DNA of 64,000 nucleotides from Halomonas sp. GTDB taxonomy: Bacteria; Pseudomonadota; Gammaproteobacteria; Pseudomonadales; Halomonadaceae. Of this stretch, positions 10,601 to 19,418 are shown one piece after another; the stretch's first letter is position 1, and each line of letters opens with the position of its first letter. The stretch is taken from positions 1 through 64,000 of the forward strand of contig JAGYKP010000097.1 of assembly GCA_018401555.1 (NCBI GenBank). The letters run 5' to 3'. The translations under genes and the position numbers were made by a program. The notes under the pieces are model-generated. The model was not told the DNA's origin. It was given only the letters and a program-made list of their open reading frames with translations, and did not search any database.

Positions 10601-10695
10601 AGCTCTATGTGCCGATGCCGGACGGTCAGGCCCATGAGGTCGAGGTCGTCAGCCCCGTATTCATCGATCCCAAGGGAGAGCGTCAGCATGTCTGA
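7660..10695 (+). CDS. soxA: Sarcosine oxidase alpha subunit (frame-disrupted by three single-base losses)
   Basis: Large subunit, about 1012 residues when repaired. Domains in order: N-terminal 2Fe-2S-ferredoxin-like fold, Rossmann NAD-binding domain (VVGAGPTGLAAAL), a second dinucleotide-binding part, and C-terminal folate-binding aminomethyltransferase (GcvT) domains. The frame changes three times. A G is missing from the run at 8274-8278 (repair restores GGSLLDSREL), one base is missing near 9050 (restores GVHDLAGG), and one C near 9183 (restores LCLYQVPHEK). The losses total three, so the overall span stays a multiple of three. All fall in short G/C contexts, which points to sequencing error. 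It overlaps soxD and soxG. Confidence 0.93.
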
Positions 10696-11338
10696 TATCA
10701 CTTACGGCAAGGTTGCGACCTTCAACACCCATCCGGACACCTCGATTCCCATGGAGTCACCGCTGTCCGTGGCGTTCAACACGGGCAGCGTGCCTGCCGC
10801 GACATCCGGCAGCCGGGTCTTGTTCAAGGAGCAGGCCTTCCTGGGCCATCTGATCCTGCGAGGTGGTGCCATCGTCCTCGACGAAGCCGTGCGCAAGGTG
10901 CTGGGCATCAGCCTGCCCGGCCAGCCCCTGGGGCTGGCACTGGATGCCAGCGGTGAGTGCAGCGTTCAGTGGCTGTCGCCGGATGAGTGGCTGGTGATCG
11001 TGCCCGGTGGCGAGGAGCTCGACGTCGAGCAGCGGCTGCGCGACGCCCTGGGCGATGCCCACTATGCCATCGTCGATGTCAGTGGCGGCCAGACCCTGGT
11101 CGAGCTCTCGGGCGAGAAGGCACGGGAGCTCTTGATGAAGTCGACACCCTATGACGTTCACCCGGAGGCCTTCCCGGTGGGCAAGGGGGTGACCACGGTG
11201 TTCGCCAAGGCCAACCTGATCCTGCGTCGGCCGACCGAGGAGCGCTGGGAGCTGGTACTGCGCCGAAGCTTCGCCGATTACCTCTATCGCTGGATCCTGG
11301 ATGCCGGTGCCGAGTACGCCATCGGCGTGGAAGAGTGA
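10688..11338 (+). CDS. soxG: Sarcosine oxidase gamma subunit
   Basis: A 216-residue subunit with the GcvT-like fold of SoxG, needed for assembly and folate handling of the SoxABDG complex. The conserved middle (QWLSPDEWLVI) and C-terminus (RRSFADYLYRWILDAGAEY) are present. The start at 10688 overlaps the soxA stop by eight bases and has GGGAG upstream. The open frame extends further 5' without support. It is intact and ends 62 bases before purU. Confidence 0.95.
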   Translation: MSDITYGKVATFNTHPDTSIPMESPLSVAFNTGSVPAATSGSRVLFKEQAFLGHLILRGGAIVLDEAVRKVLGISLPGQPLGLALDASGECSVQWLSPDEWLVIVPGGEELDVEQRLRDALGDAHYAIVDVSGGQTLVELSGEKARELLMKSTPYDVHPEAFPVGKGVTTVFAKANLILRRPTEERWELVLRRSFADYLYRWILDAGAEYAIGVEE

Positions 11339-11363
11339 CAGCTGTTGCTTGTTAGAAGAGAGA

Positions 11364-11383
11364 GGGCCGGCATCTGCCGGCCC
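11364..11383 (+). terminator. GC hairpin between soxG and purU (weak terminator or attenuator)
   Basis: GGGCCGGCA and TGCCGGCCC form a nine-pair stem around TC, followed by CTTTC rather than a T-run. It may reduce read-through from sox into purU or stabilise the upstream message; full termination is unlikely. Confidence 0.45.
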
Positions 11384-11400
11384 CTTTCGGGAGAGATGAG

Positions 11401-12267
11401 ATGAAAGACAACAACAATCGCTGGATCCTGGCGGCCCAGTGCCCGAGCCGGCTGGGCACCGTGGACGTGGTGACCCGTTTCCTCAAGGAGAGCCGCTGCT
11501 ACATCACCGAGCAGCACTCCTTCGATGACCGGCTGAGCGAGCGCTTCTTTATCCGCACCGAGTTTCGTCCCGAGGAGGCTGATTTCGATGCTGCGGCCTT
11601 CCAGGCCGAGTTCGCCGCCCGCGCCGCCGAGTTCGGGATGACCTTCGAGCTCACCGCCCCCGGCACGCGCATGCCGGTGGTGATCATGGTCTCCAAGGCG
11701 GATCACTGCCTGAATGACCTGCTTTACCGCTACCGCATCGGCCAGCTGCCGATCGAGATCCGCGCCATCGTCTCCAACCATCCGGACCTGGAGAACCTGG
11801 CGGAGTGGCACGGCATTCCCTATCACCACTTTCCGATCACCCCCGAGACCAAGCCCGAGCAGGAGGCGCAGGTGTGGCAGGTGGTTCAGGAGAGCGGTGC
11901 TGAGCTGGTGATCCTGGCCCGCTACATGCAGGTGCTCTCGAGCGACATGTGCGAGAAGCTCAGCGGGCGAGCGATCAATATCCACCACTCGCTGCTGCCG
12001 GGCTTCAAGGGGGCCAGGCCCTACCACCAGGCCTACGAGAAGGGCGTCAAGCTGGTCGGCGCCACTGCCCACTACATCAACGACGACCTGGACGAGGGCC
12101 CGATCATCACCCAGGGGGTAGAGCCGGTGAGCCACGCCGACTACCCGGAGGACCTGGTGGCCAAGGGGCGTGATGTCGAGTGCCTCACCCTGGCCCGAGC
12201 GGTGGCCCTGCACGTGGAGCGCCGTGTCTTCCTGCACGCCAAACGTACCGTGGTCTTCGATCGATAG
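11401..12267 (+). CDS. purU: Formyltetrahydrofolate deformylase
   Basis: A 288-residue cytoplasmic enzyme that hydrolyses 10-formyl-THF to formate and THF. It has an N-terminal ACT domain (about 1-85) and a C-terminal formyltransferase fold with the family segments SNHPDLENLAEWHGIP, NIHHSLLPGFKGA and GATAHYINDDLDEGP. GGGAGA before the ATG supports the start. Downstream of soxBDAG it regenerates free folate when one-carbon units from sarcosine oxidation pile up, a grouping also seen in Pseudomonas gbd/sox clusters. Confidence 0.95.
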   Translation: MKDNNNRWILAAQCPSRLGTVDVVTRFLKESRCYITEQHSFDDRLSERFFIRTEFRPEEADFDAAAFQAEFAARAAEFGMTFELTAPGTRMPVVIMVSKADHCLNDLLYRYRIGQLPIEIRAIVSNHPDLENLAEWHGIPYHHFPITPETKPEQEAQVWQVVQESGAELVILARYMQVLSSDMCEKLSGRAINIHHSLLPGFKGARPYHQAYEKGVKLVGATAHYINDDLDEGPIITQGVEPVSHADYPEDLVAKGRDVECLTLARAVALHVERRVFLHAKRTVVFDR

Positions 12268-12435
12268 TCGGAACGACACCATGGCAAGGGGCGTCGGGGG
12301 CAGGCCGAAGAGGAAGTCCTATGCCAGGGATGGCATCGGTAGCGCCCAGGGAGGGGTTCACAGCGCCTCCTTGACGGTCCGGCGCCCCGGGGCCTGCCGC
12401 CGAATCAGCCCCGCTCCATATATAGAGGTAACAAC

Positions 12436-13815
12436 ATGCCAATCAGCGTCTTCGATCTGTTCAAGGTCGGCGTCGGCCCGTCCAGTTCCCACACCGTGGG
12501 CCCGATGCAGGCCGCCTGCAACTTCGTCGCCGAGCTCGAGGCCAGGCAGCTGACCGAGCACGTCACGCGCCTCGAGGTCGAGCTCTACGGCTCGCTCTCC
12601 GCCACCGGCATCGGCCACGGTACCGACCACGCGGTGATCATGGGGCTGATGGGCGAGCGTCCCGATCGCATCGACCCCGATGTCATCTCCCCGCGCATCG
12701 ACGAGCTCAAGAGCTCGGACACGCTGCGCCTGGCCGATCGCCATGCCGTCGTCTTCAGCTGGGATCGCGACATGCGCCTGCTGGAGGAGAGCCTGCCGCA
12801 CCACCCCAACGCCATGCGCCTGATCGCCCACGGTGACGCCGGCGAGCTCTATCGCAACACCTACTACTCGGTGGGTGGCGGCTTCGTGGTCGACGAGGCC
12901 CAGGCCGCCGAGGGGGTGCTGGACACCGACCACACCGAGATCCCCTACGACTTCCAGACCGGCGACGAGATGCTGCGCATGTGCCGGGAAAGTGGGCTAC
13001 GGATCAGCGAGCTGATGCTGGCGAACGAGAAGGCATGGCGCAGCGAGGAAGAGATCCGCACCGGGCTTTGCGAGATCTGGCAGGCCATGAAGGCCTGTGT
13101 GGAGAAGGGGCTCGAGGCCGAGGGGGTGCTGCCCGGCGGGCTCAACGTCCGCCGTCGCGCCCGCTCGCTGCACCAGCGCCTGCTGGACAGCAGCGACGAC
13201 GACTCGCTGATCGCCACCACCATGTCGGCCATGGACTGGGTCAACCTCTACGCCCTGGCGGTGAACGAGGAGAATGCCGCCGGGGGGCGCATGGTCACCG
13301 CCCCCACCAACGGCGCGGCGGGTATCATCCCGTCCGTGCTCCACTACTACATGCAGTTCCGCAAGGGGGCCAGCGAGCGCGACGTGGTGGACTTCCTTCT
13401 CGCCGCCGGCGCCGTGGGTATCCTGTGCAAGAAGAACGCCTCCATCTCCGGCGCCGAGGTGGGCTGCCAGGGCGAGGTGGGCTCCGCCTGCGCCATGGCC
13501 GCCGCCGGCCTCACCGAGGTGATGGGGGGCAGTATCGATCAGGTGGAGAACGCCGCCGAGATCGGCCTGGAGCACAACCTGGGCCTGACCTGCGACCCGG
13601 TGGGTGGCCTCGTGCAGGTGCCGTGCATCGAGCGCAACGCCATCGCCTCGGTGAAGGCGATCAACGCCGCCCAGATGGCCCTGCGTGGCGACGGCCAGCA
13701 CTTCATCTCGCTGGACAAGGTGATCCGCACCATGCGCGACACCGGCGCCGACATGCAGGAGAAGTACAAGGAGACCTCGAAGGGCGGTCTCGCTGTCAGC
13801 GGGATCGAGTGTTAA
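12436..13815 (+). CDS. sda: L-serine ammonia-lyase (iron-sulfur serine dehydratase)
   Basis: A 459-residue one-chain bacterial L-serine dehydratase that makes pyruvate and ammonia from L-serine. The N-terminal beta domain starts at [12 protein letters not shown]. The C-terminal alpha domain has [13 protein letters not shown] and the 4Fe-4S ligand regions around [20 protein letters not shown] and the C-terminal cysteine (GIEC). It completes the route sarcosine to glycine to serine to pyruvate. The 168 bases before it hold no other gene. Gene symbol follows the sdaA/sdaB family; which paralogue cannot be told. Confidence 0.95.
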   Translation: MPISVFDLFKVGVGPSSSHTVGPMQAACNFVAELEARQLTEHVTRLEVELYGSLSATGIGHGTDHAVIMGLMGERPDRIDPDVISPRIDELKSSDTLRLADRHAVVFSWDRDMRLLEESLPHHPNAMRLIAHGDAGELYRNTYYSVGGGFVVDEAQAAEGVLDTDHTEIPYDFQTGDEMLRMCRESGLRISELMLANEKAWRSEEEIRTGLCEIWQAMKACVEKGLEAEGVLPGGLNVRRRARSLHQRLLDSSDDDSLIATTMSAMDWVNLYALAVNEENAAGGRMVTAPTNGAAGIIPSVLHYYMQFRKGASERDVVDFLLAAGAVGILCKKNASISGAEVGCQGEVGSACAMAAAGLTEVMGGSIDQVENAAEIGLEHNLGLTCDPVGGLVQVPCIERNAIASVKAINAAQMALRGDGQHFISLDKVIRTMRDTGADMQEKYKETSKGGLAVSGIEC

Positions 13816-13992
13816 CGGCAGCTAACGGGGAGTCAGACTCAACTCTTGTGTATGGAGGGGTGAAGGAAGGGTGGCGTACCCTGTAGGCCGATCACGCCAG
13901 ATCGCAACCCGCCAAGAATGGATACGCCATAACCACGAGGTACTACCGCAGCGTCATGTCGGTCGTGGTGAAACAGCATTGAGGAGCCAGCC

Positions 13993-14967
13993 ATGCGCCT
14001 GCACTACCAGGGTCCGCTACCCGAGCTGATCGGTTTCCTGCTGCTGCCGCGCTTCTCGATGATGGCCTTCTTCTCGGCGGTGGAGCCGCTGCGTATCGCC
14101 AACCGCATCAGCGGGCGGCCACTGTTCGACTGGACACTGTTCGGGGTCGACGGTGAGCCGGTCACCGCCAGCAACGGCATGACCCTGCTGGTCGACCGGC
14201 CGGCCGGTGATGCTCACGCCCTTCCATCCCTGGCGGTGTGCAGCGGCTTCGAGCCCGAGGCACATCTGAGCCGGCCCCTGATGACCTGGCTGCATCGCCT
14301 GGACCAGGCCGGCTGTACCCTGGGCGGGCTCGATACTGGCTGCTTCCTGCTCGCCGCCGCCGGCCTGCTGAAGGGGGAGCGGGTCACACTGCACTGGGAG
14401 AGCCTGCCCGCCTTCCACGAGCGCTTCCCTGGCATCGAGACGTCCGACGAGCTGTTCGAGCTGGGGCCACGGCGCTTTTCATGCGCCGGAGGTGCCGCCG
14501 CCATGGACATGGCCCTGGAGGTGATCGCCCGACGCCACGGCACCCGCCTGGCACTGGATGTCTCCGAGCAGCTGATTCATGATCGGCTACGCAGCCGCAG
14601 CGACCAGCAACGTATGGCCCTGGCACGTCGCCTGGGCACTCATAACCGCCGTCTGGTGCAGGCGGTGGCATTGATGGAACGCCATCTCGAGGCGCCGCTG
14701 GCGCTTGCCGAAATTGCCCGCCGCTGCGGGATTACCTCCCGCCAGCTACAGCGGCTGTTTGCACAGCACCTCACCAGCACGCCCCAGGGCTGGTACCTCG
14801 GCCTGCGCCTGGAACGGGCCCACCAACTGCTTGTCGAGACCGATCTCGACGTGCTGGCGGTGGGCCTCGCCTGTGGCTTCGCGTCTGCGTCCAGCTTCTC
14901 GCGTGCCTTCAAGGAGCGCTATGACCAGTCGCCGCGAGAGGTGCGCCAACTGCCGGCCAATGGCTAA
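13993..14967 (+). CDS. cdhR: AraC-family regulator, CdhR-like (carnitine catabolism)
   Basis: A 324-residue GlxA-type regulator. It has a DJ-1/PfpI-like sensing domain (about 12-190, elbow GLDTGCFLLAAAG) and two helix-turn-helix motifs (about 215-315; LALAEIARRCGITSRQLQRLF and the motif around ACGFASASSFSRAF). GAGGAG lies six bases before the ATG. It converges on the carnitine operon with only 12 bases between stop codons. In Pseudomonas aeruginosa the carnitine genes are controlled by such a regulator (CdhR), so I infer the same here. The direct repeat at 20.4 kb is the likely target. Confidence 0.82.
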   Translation: MRLHYQGPLPELIGFLLLPRFSMMAFFSAVEPLRIANRISGRPLFDWTLFGVDGEPVTASNGMTLLVDRPAGDAHALPSLAVCSGFEPEAHLSRPLMTWLHRLDQAGCTLGGLDTGCFLLAAAGLLKGERVTLHWESLPAFHERFPGIETSDELFELGPRRFSCAGGAAAMDMALEVIARRHGTRLALDVSEQLIHDRLRSRSDQQRMALARRLGTHNRRLVQAVALMERHLEAPLALAEIARRCGITSRQLQRLFAQHLTSTPQGWYLGLRLERAHQLLVETDLDVLAVGLACGFASASSFSRAFKERYDQSPREVRQLPANG

Positions 14968-14979
14968 GTCAGCGTCTGC

Positions 14980-16200
14980 TCATTCCTGGGTAACTTGGCG
15001 CTGGCGCCGAGAACGCTGCACCATCCGGTAGCGCGATCGGATCTCGTCGCGTTCCATGTAGCAGCCCTGCAACCAGCGGTGGCCGCTGTCGCCCTCGAAG
15101 GCGTCGCGAGCATGCAGCAGGCGGCGGTTATCGAATATCACCAGGTCACCGGGCTCATAGGTAAAACGCAGGGCGAACTCGGGCTCGCGCAGCATCGACT
15201 GCAGGGTCATCAGGGCCTGGTAGGCCGGCTCCACCTCCTCGAAGTCGGTCTGCAGGGGCCCGCGCAGAAAGTCGGCGATGCGCACCTCGAGCAGCTCACC
15301 GCGCTCATCCAGGCGGATCATCGGCGAGTACCAGACGTAGTCGGTTGTCCTGGCAGTGTTGGCGAAGCACCAGCGCACCCGGGTCAGGGTGGCGAAGGCC
15401 TCGGGGTCGCGCTCGCGCAGCGCCTCGGCCACGGCGAAGCCGTCGAGCATCACGGCCTGACCTCCCTCCACGCTGTTCTCCAGGCAGTGCAGCATCTGCA
15501 GGCCCGGGTGGTACTCGCGGGTCGGCAGATCGGTGTGCGGCGGCAGGGCGATGGAGGTATAGGCGTTGGAGTCAGGGTCCGGCTTGGCCCTGACATCGAA
15601 CAGCAGGCCGAAGTTGGTGGGGCGCACTGGGCCGATGCGCCGGGCGATGGCCTCCAGCGAGCCGGGTTCGGTGGGCAGATGGCGCAGGCGTACCAGTCCC
15701 TTGGCGAGGACACTTTCGAGTGCCGGCGCCAGTATCTCCTCCTCGGCCTCGCTTCCCGGCTCGGTGCCCAGCAAGCCCCGGGCATCGATGCTGTCCGGTG
15801 CTGCTCCGGAACCGCCGTGCCATACCTCTATCGGCACCAGCGCTGCTGCAGGATCGGTGGCGTTATCGTAGTCATGGGCGCGCAGCCAGCCGGGGTGGAA
15901 GCGCAGACGAATCTCCTCGGGCGCAAAGGTCACGCAGAGGGCGCCGGCCTCGTCGACATCGGCATCGGCGATCTCCGGCCAGGCGGGCAGGGCGGAGAGG
16001 TCGAGGATGCGCTCCCGGGTGGCCGGGTTGACGGTAGAATCGTCCGCGGCGTTCTCGCGCAACCAGATGCCGTGGTAGCGGCTCTTGCGACCGTCATTCC
16101 AGCGAACCGTCACCAGCTGTGGGTCGCTCTCCACCGAGATGATATCCGCGTGGATGGGCCAGGCGTCGTAGTCGGGCGTCAGGGGCAGGTCAGCGCTCAT
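14980..16200 (-). CDS. Gamma-butyrobetaine dioxygenase (TauD superfamily)
   Basis: A 406-residue Fe(II)/2-oxoglutarate oxygenase that hydroxylates gamma-butyrobetaine to L-carnitine. The iron triad is visible: HTD in PPHTDLPTREYHPG and a distal His in NRRLLHARDAF; the oxoglutarate-binding arginine is expected near the C-terminus. The N-terminal DUF971-like domain is present (YHGIWLREN), but the cysteines that bind zinc in human BBOX are missing. AAGGAG precedes the start, which overlaps the stop of the BCCT gene. It is the last gene of the carnitine operon and feeds carnitine to the enzymes upstream. Confidence 0.9.
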   Translation of the reverse strand: MSADLPLTPDYDAWPIHADIISVESDPQLVTVRWNDGRKSRYHGIWLRENAADDSTVNPATRERILDLSALPAWPEIADADVDEAGALCVTFAPEEIRLRFHPGWLRAHDYDNATDPAAALVPIEVWHGGSGAAPDSIDARGLLGTEPGSEAEEEILAPALESVLAKGLVRLRHLPTEPGSLEAIARRIGPVRPTNFGLLFDVRAKPDPDSNAYTSIALPPHTDLPTREYHPGLQMLHCLENSVEGGQAVMLDGFAVAEALRERDPEAFATLTRVRWCFANTARTTDYVWYSPMIRLDERGELLEVRIADFLRGPLQTDFEEVEPAYQALMTLQSMLREPEFALRFTYEPGDLVIFDNRRLLHARDAFEGDSGHRWLQGCYMERDEIRSRYRMVQRSRRQRQVTQE

Positions 16201-17953
16201 GGGAATCTCCTTGTCGTTCGGAGATGGGTTTGGCGGCGGCTCGGCGCCGCGCGTCGAGTGACTCGCGGAACAGCGAGAGCAGCACGCCGGCGGTCATCAC
16301 CAGGATGACGAAGCTCAGTGGCAGGGCGGCGGCGATCAGGGCGGTCTGCAGGGCGGTGAGGCCGCCGGCGACCAGCAACACCGCGGCCACCAGGCCGATG
16401 ATCACGCCCCAGAACACCCGGAAGCGGGCGGGCGGCTCCTCATCACCCAGCGACAGGATGGTGGTCAGTACCAGGGTCCCGGAGTCGGAGGAGGTGACGA
16501 ACCAGCTCATCAGCAGGAACACCATCATCGCCGAGAGCAGCCAGCCGAAGGTGCCGGTGCCGACAATGCCGTCGGCAGTGGCGAACAGCGCCGCTGGCAG
16601 CTGCCAGGCGTTGACCAGCTCGATGATGCCGGCGCCACCCGCGCCACCCGTCGCATTGAGCTCCTGGTACATGGCGTTGCCGCCGAAGATGATCAGCCAC
16701 ACGAAGATGATCAGGGTCGGCACCAGCAGCACGCCGAGGACGAACTCACGCAGGGTGCGCCCCTTGGAGATGCGCGCGATGAACAGCCCGACGAAGGGAG
16801 CCCAGGCCAGCCACCAGCCCCAGTAGAAGATGGTCCAGCCCTGCTGCCACTCCACGTCACCGGGGTCATCGGCGAACCACAGGCCCATGGGGATGAAGGT
16901 GATGGCATAGTCGAGCAAGGTCTCGCCGAAGGCGGTGATCAGCCAAATGGTGGGGCCGCCGATCAGGAAGACCCCGACCACGAACAGCGAGGTCCAGATA
17001 TTGAGCTCGGAGATCACCCGGATGCCGCGGCGTACCCCGGTGACCGCCGAGAGGATCGAGACCATCGAGATCAGGGCGATCAGGATCAGCTGTGTATCCA
17101 GGCCGGCGCCGATGCCCACCAGGCGCTCCAGCCCCACCGCCATCTGGCTGACGCCGAGGCCCAGGGAGGTGGCCACGCCGAAGACGCAGCCCAGCACGCC
17201 GAGGATATCGAAGAGGTGGCCCAGCGGACCGAAGATGCGCTCGCCGATGAAGGGGTAGAGGGCCGAGCGCAGTGCCAGCGGCAAGCCCTTGCGATAGGCG
17301 AAGTAGGCCAGCGACATGCCGACGATGACGTAGATCGCCCAGCCGTGCAGCCCCCAGTGGAAGACCGTGACTCGCAGGGCGTCGATGGCGCGCTCATGGC
17401 CGATGGCGGTGGCCCCGGCCATGTCGGCATGGGGGTTGTTGGGATAGCCGAAGGCGCCGGTGTCATCGAGATAGAAGACCGGCTCGGCGACACCGAAGAA
17501 CAGGATTCCGATGCCGATACCGGCCGAGAACAGCATCGAGAACCAGGCGAAGTTGCTGAACTCCGGGCGGCTGTCATCTGGCCCCAGACGCACGCTGCCG
17601 TAGCGGCTGAGCACGATGAAGGCGCACACCGTCAGCAGCAGCATCACCGTGATCAGGTAATACCCGCTGAAGGTGCTTTCGATCCAGGCCCGGGCGGCGC
17701 CGAACACGCTGCCGGCGGTATCGGAGCCGAACCCGGTGAAGAGCACGAAGGCCAGCACCAGGGCGGCGGAGGTCAGGGTCATGCCACGGTGCATGCCCTG
17801 GAAGAAACCGCCCTGAGCGAGCTCGGTGACCATGTAGTCGGTATCGAGTTCGATGTGAGAATCGGCTTTATGCGATGGGGGAGTTGGCGTAGCGATAGTC
17901 TTGTCCTCGTGGGCCGGTCCTCGGGCCGGCGATCCCGCTCGGCTGCCTGGCAA
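16190..17953 (-). CDS. BCCT-family betaine/carnitine/choline transporter
   Basis: An inner-membrane importer with 12 spans and the BCCT core (LFFGVAEP, VFHWGLHGWAIY, and the tryptophan-rich FYWGWWLAWAPF). Members use Na+ or H+ gradients or exchange to move carnitine, gamma-butyrobetaine, choline or glycine betaine. Context between the dioxygenase and the thioesterase points to carnitine or butyrobetaine. The start is unclear. The in-frame TTG at 17953 lacks a ribosome-binding site, the homologous part begins near 17890, and the only in-frame ATG (residue 41) is too late. A missed base or unusual start codon near 17896 is possible. Confidence 0.92.
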   Translation of the reverse strand: MPGSRAGSPARGPAHEDKTIATPTPPSHKADSHIELDTDYMVTELAQGGFFQGMHRGMTLTSAALVLAFVLFTGFGSDTAGSVFGAARAWIESTFSGYYLITVMLLLTVCAFIVLSRYGSVRLGPDDSRPEFSNFAWFSMLFSAGIGIGILFFGVAEPVFYLDDTGAFGYPNNPHADMAGATAIGHERAIDALRVTVFHWGLHGWAIYVIVGMSLAYFAYRKGLPLALRSALYPFIGERIFGPLGHLFDILGVLGCVFGVATSLGLGVSQMAVGLERLVGIGAGLDTQLILIALISMVSILSAVTGVRRGIRVISELNIWTSLFVVGVFLIGGPTIWLITAFGETLLDYAITFIPMGLWFADDPGDVEWQQGWTIFYWGWWLAWAPFVGLFIARISKGRTLREFVLGVLLVPTLIIFVWLIIFGGNAMYQELNATGGAGGAGIIELVNAWQLPAALFATADGIVGTGTFGWLLSAMMVFLLMSWFVTSSDSGTLVLTTILSLGDEEPPARFRVFWGVIIGLVAAVLLVAGGLTALQTALIAAALPLSFVILVMTAGVLLSLFRESLDARRRAAAKPISERQGDSHER

Positions 17954-18006
17954 GGGGCAGCCGATCTCTTATGGCGTTCGTGACCGGGTTCGTGACGAAT
18001 GCTGGG

Positions 18007-18462
18007 TCAGCGGCGAATGCCGATGGTGCGCTCGGCGAGTGCCGGCCAGGCGTCCCGTGCGGCGAGGGGCAGCGCGGCGATGGCGGCCTCCACATCCTCC
18101 GGGAAGGGCGCTGGTCGGCCTGCCTCGCTGTCGATGCCCATCAGCATCTGTTCGCTGGTGGCAAGCAGGTTGCCTTCTACGTCGAGAAGTTCGAAGAAGA
18201 CGTGCAACCGCTTGGTGTCACGATCCAACAGGGTCAGGGCGACGCGCAGCGGCTGCCCCTCGTGGGCCTCGCGGCGATAGCAGAGGTGGGTCTCCAGGGT
18301 GTAGATCGTATAGCCGTGCCGGTCGCGGCCGGTGGCATCCAGGCCGATATGGTCCATCAACGCCTCCACGCCCAGGGAGAAGACCCGGGCGTACTCGGCG
18401 TCGTTCATATGGCCGTTGTAGTCGACCCATTCGGGGGTGACGCGACTCTCCAGGATCACCAT
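18007..18462 (-). CDS. Hot-dog thioesterase, probable betainyl-CoA thioesterase
   Basis: A 151-residue 4-hydroxybenzoyl-CoA thioesterase-like protein (DYNGHMNDAEYARVF signature near residue 14). In carnitine catabolism the cleavage enzyme releases betainyl-CoA, and a thioesterase of this type frees glycine betaine. The ATG overlaps the stop of the carnitine dehydrogenase gene (TGATG). In some rhizobial carnitine dehydrogenases this domain is fused to the dehydrogenase C-terminus, which supports the assignment. Confidence 0.88.
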   Translation of the reverse strand: MVILESRVTPEWVDYNGHMNDAEYARVFSLGVEALMDHIGLDATGRDRHGYTIYTLETHLCYRREAHEGQPLRVALTLLDRDTKRLHVFFELLDVEGNLLATSEQMLMGIDSEAGRPAPFPEDVEAAIAALPLAARDAWPALAERTIGIRR

Positions 18463-19418
18463 CAGATGCGCCCCTCCAGGCCTTCGGCCTCGGGCCAGTA
18501 CTTCTGCACCAGGTCGAGAAGCTCCACCAGGAACTCATCGCGGCGGCGGTCGAGCTCGGCCACCGGGCGGCCGGCGGCCTGGTGCTCGCAGCCCTCGACC
18601 ACCCTGTCGATCAGGGTGTCGGTAAGCTCGGGCGCCTCCAGTTTGGTCCAGGGCAGTTTCAGTGCCGGGCCGAACTGTTCGAGCATATGGCGCATGCCCT
18701 GCTCGCCCCCGGCCAGGTGGAAGGTGAGGAAGGTGCCCATCAGCGACCAGCGCAGTCCGCAGCCATAGACCACGGCGGCGTCGATCTCCTCGGTGGTGGC
18801 CACGCCATCGTTGACCAGATGCAGGGCCTCGCGCCACAGCGCCTCCATCAGGCGGTCGGCGATATGACCCTCGATCTCGCGGCGCACCACCAGCGGACGC
18901 ATGCCCAGCGCCTGGTAGAGCGACTGGGCGCGCTCGACCTGCGCGGGCTCTGTGGCTGCGCCACCGACCAGCTCCACCAGCGGCAGCAGGTAGACCGGGT
19001 TGAAGGGGTGGGCGACGATCACCCGGCCGGGCGCCTTGGCGCAATCCTGCTGCAGGTCGCTGGGCTTGAAGCCGGAGGTGGAGGAGCCGATGACCACGTG
19101 TTCTTCCGCCGCGGCGTCGATGGCGGCGAGGATCTCCTGCTTGAGGGGCAGGCGCTCCGGCACGTTCTCCTGGATCAGGTCGGCGCCGGCCACCGCTTCC
19201 TCGAGGCTATCCACGAAGGTCAGCCGCGCGGGGCTGGCGCCCTCGGCCAGGCCCAGCCGTTCGAGCGAGGCCCAGGCGTTGTCGACGAAGGCGCGAGTGC
19301 GTGCGGGGGCCTCGGGGTCGGGGTCAAAGGCCACCACGTCCCAGCCGCGGGCCAGGGCGCGGGCGATCCAGCCGTTGCCGATCACTCCGGTGCCGATCAC
19401 GGAGAGCTGCTGGCTCAT
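18462..19418 (-). CDS. cdhA: L-carnitine 3-dehydrogenase
   Basis: A 318-residue NAD-dependent 3-hydroxyacyl-CoA-dehydrogenase-like enzyme that oxidises L-carnitine to 3-dehydrocarnitine. It has an N-terminal Rossmann fold ([14 protein letters not shown]), the [11 protein letters not shown] and [14 protein letters not shown] motifs typical of carnitine dehydrogenase, and a helical C-terminal domain. AGGAGG supports the start. It overlaps cdhC by four bases and the thioesterase by one, so the operon is tightly coupled. Confidence 0.94.
   Translation of the reverse strand: MSQQLSVIGTGVIGNGWIARALARGWDVVAFDPDPEAPARTRAFVDNAWASLERLGLAEGASPARLTFVDSLEEAVAGADLIQENVPERLPLKQEILAAIDAAAEEHVVIGSSTSGFKPSDLQQDCAKAPGRVIVAHPFNPVYLLPLVELVGGAATEPAQVERAQSLYQALGMRPLVVRREIEGHIADRLMEALWREALHLVNDGVATTEEIDAAVVYGCGLRWSLMGTFLTFHLAGGEQGMRHMLEQFGPALKLPWTKLEAPELTDTLIDRVVEGCEHQAAGRPVAELDRRRDEFLVELLDLVQKYWPEAEGLEGRI

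Noticed and set aside
7660..10695. Programmed frameshifting in soxA
   Set aside because: Three separate one-base losses with no slippery heptamer and no downstream structure in common; the same error type occurs throughout the contig.
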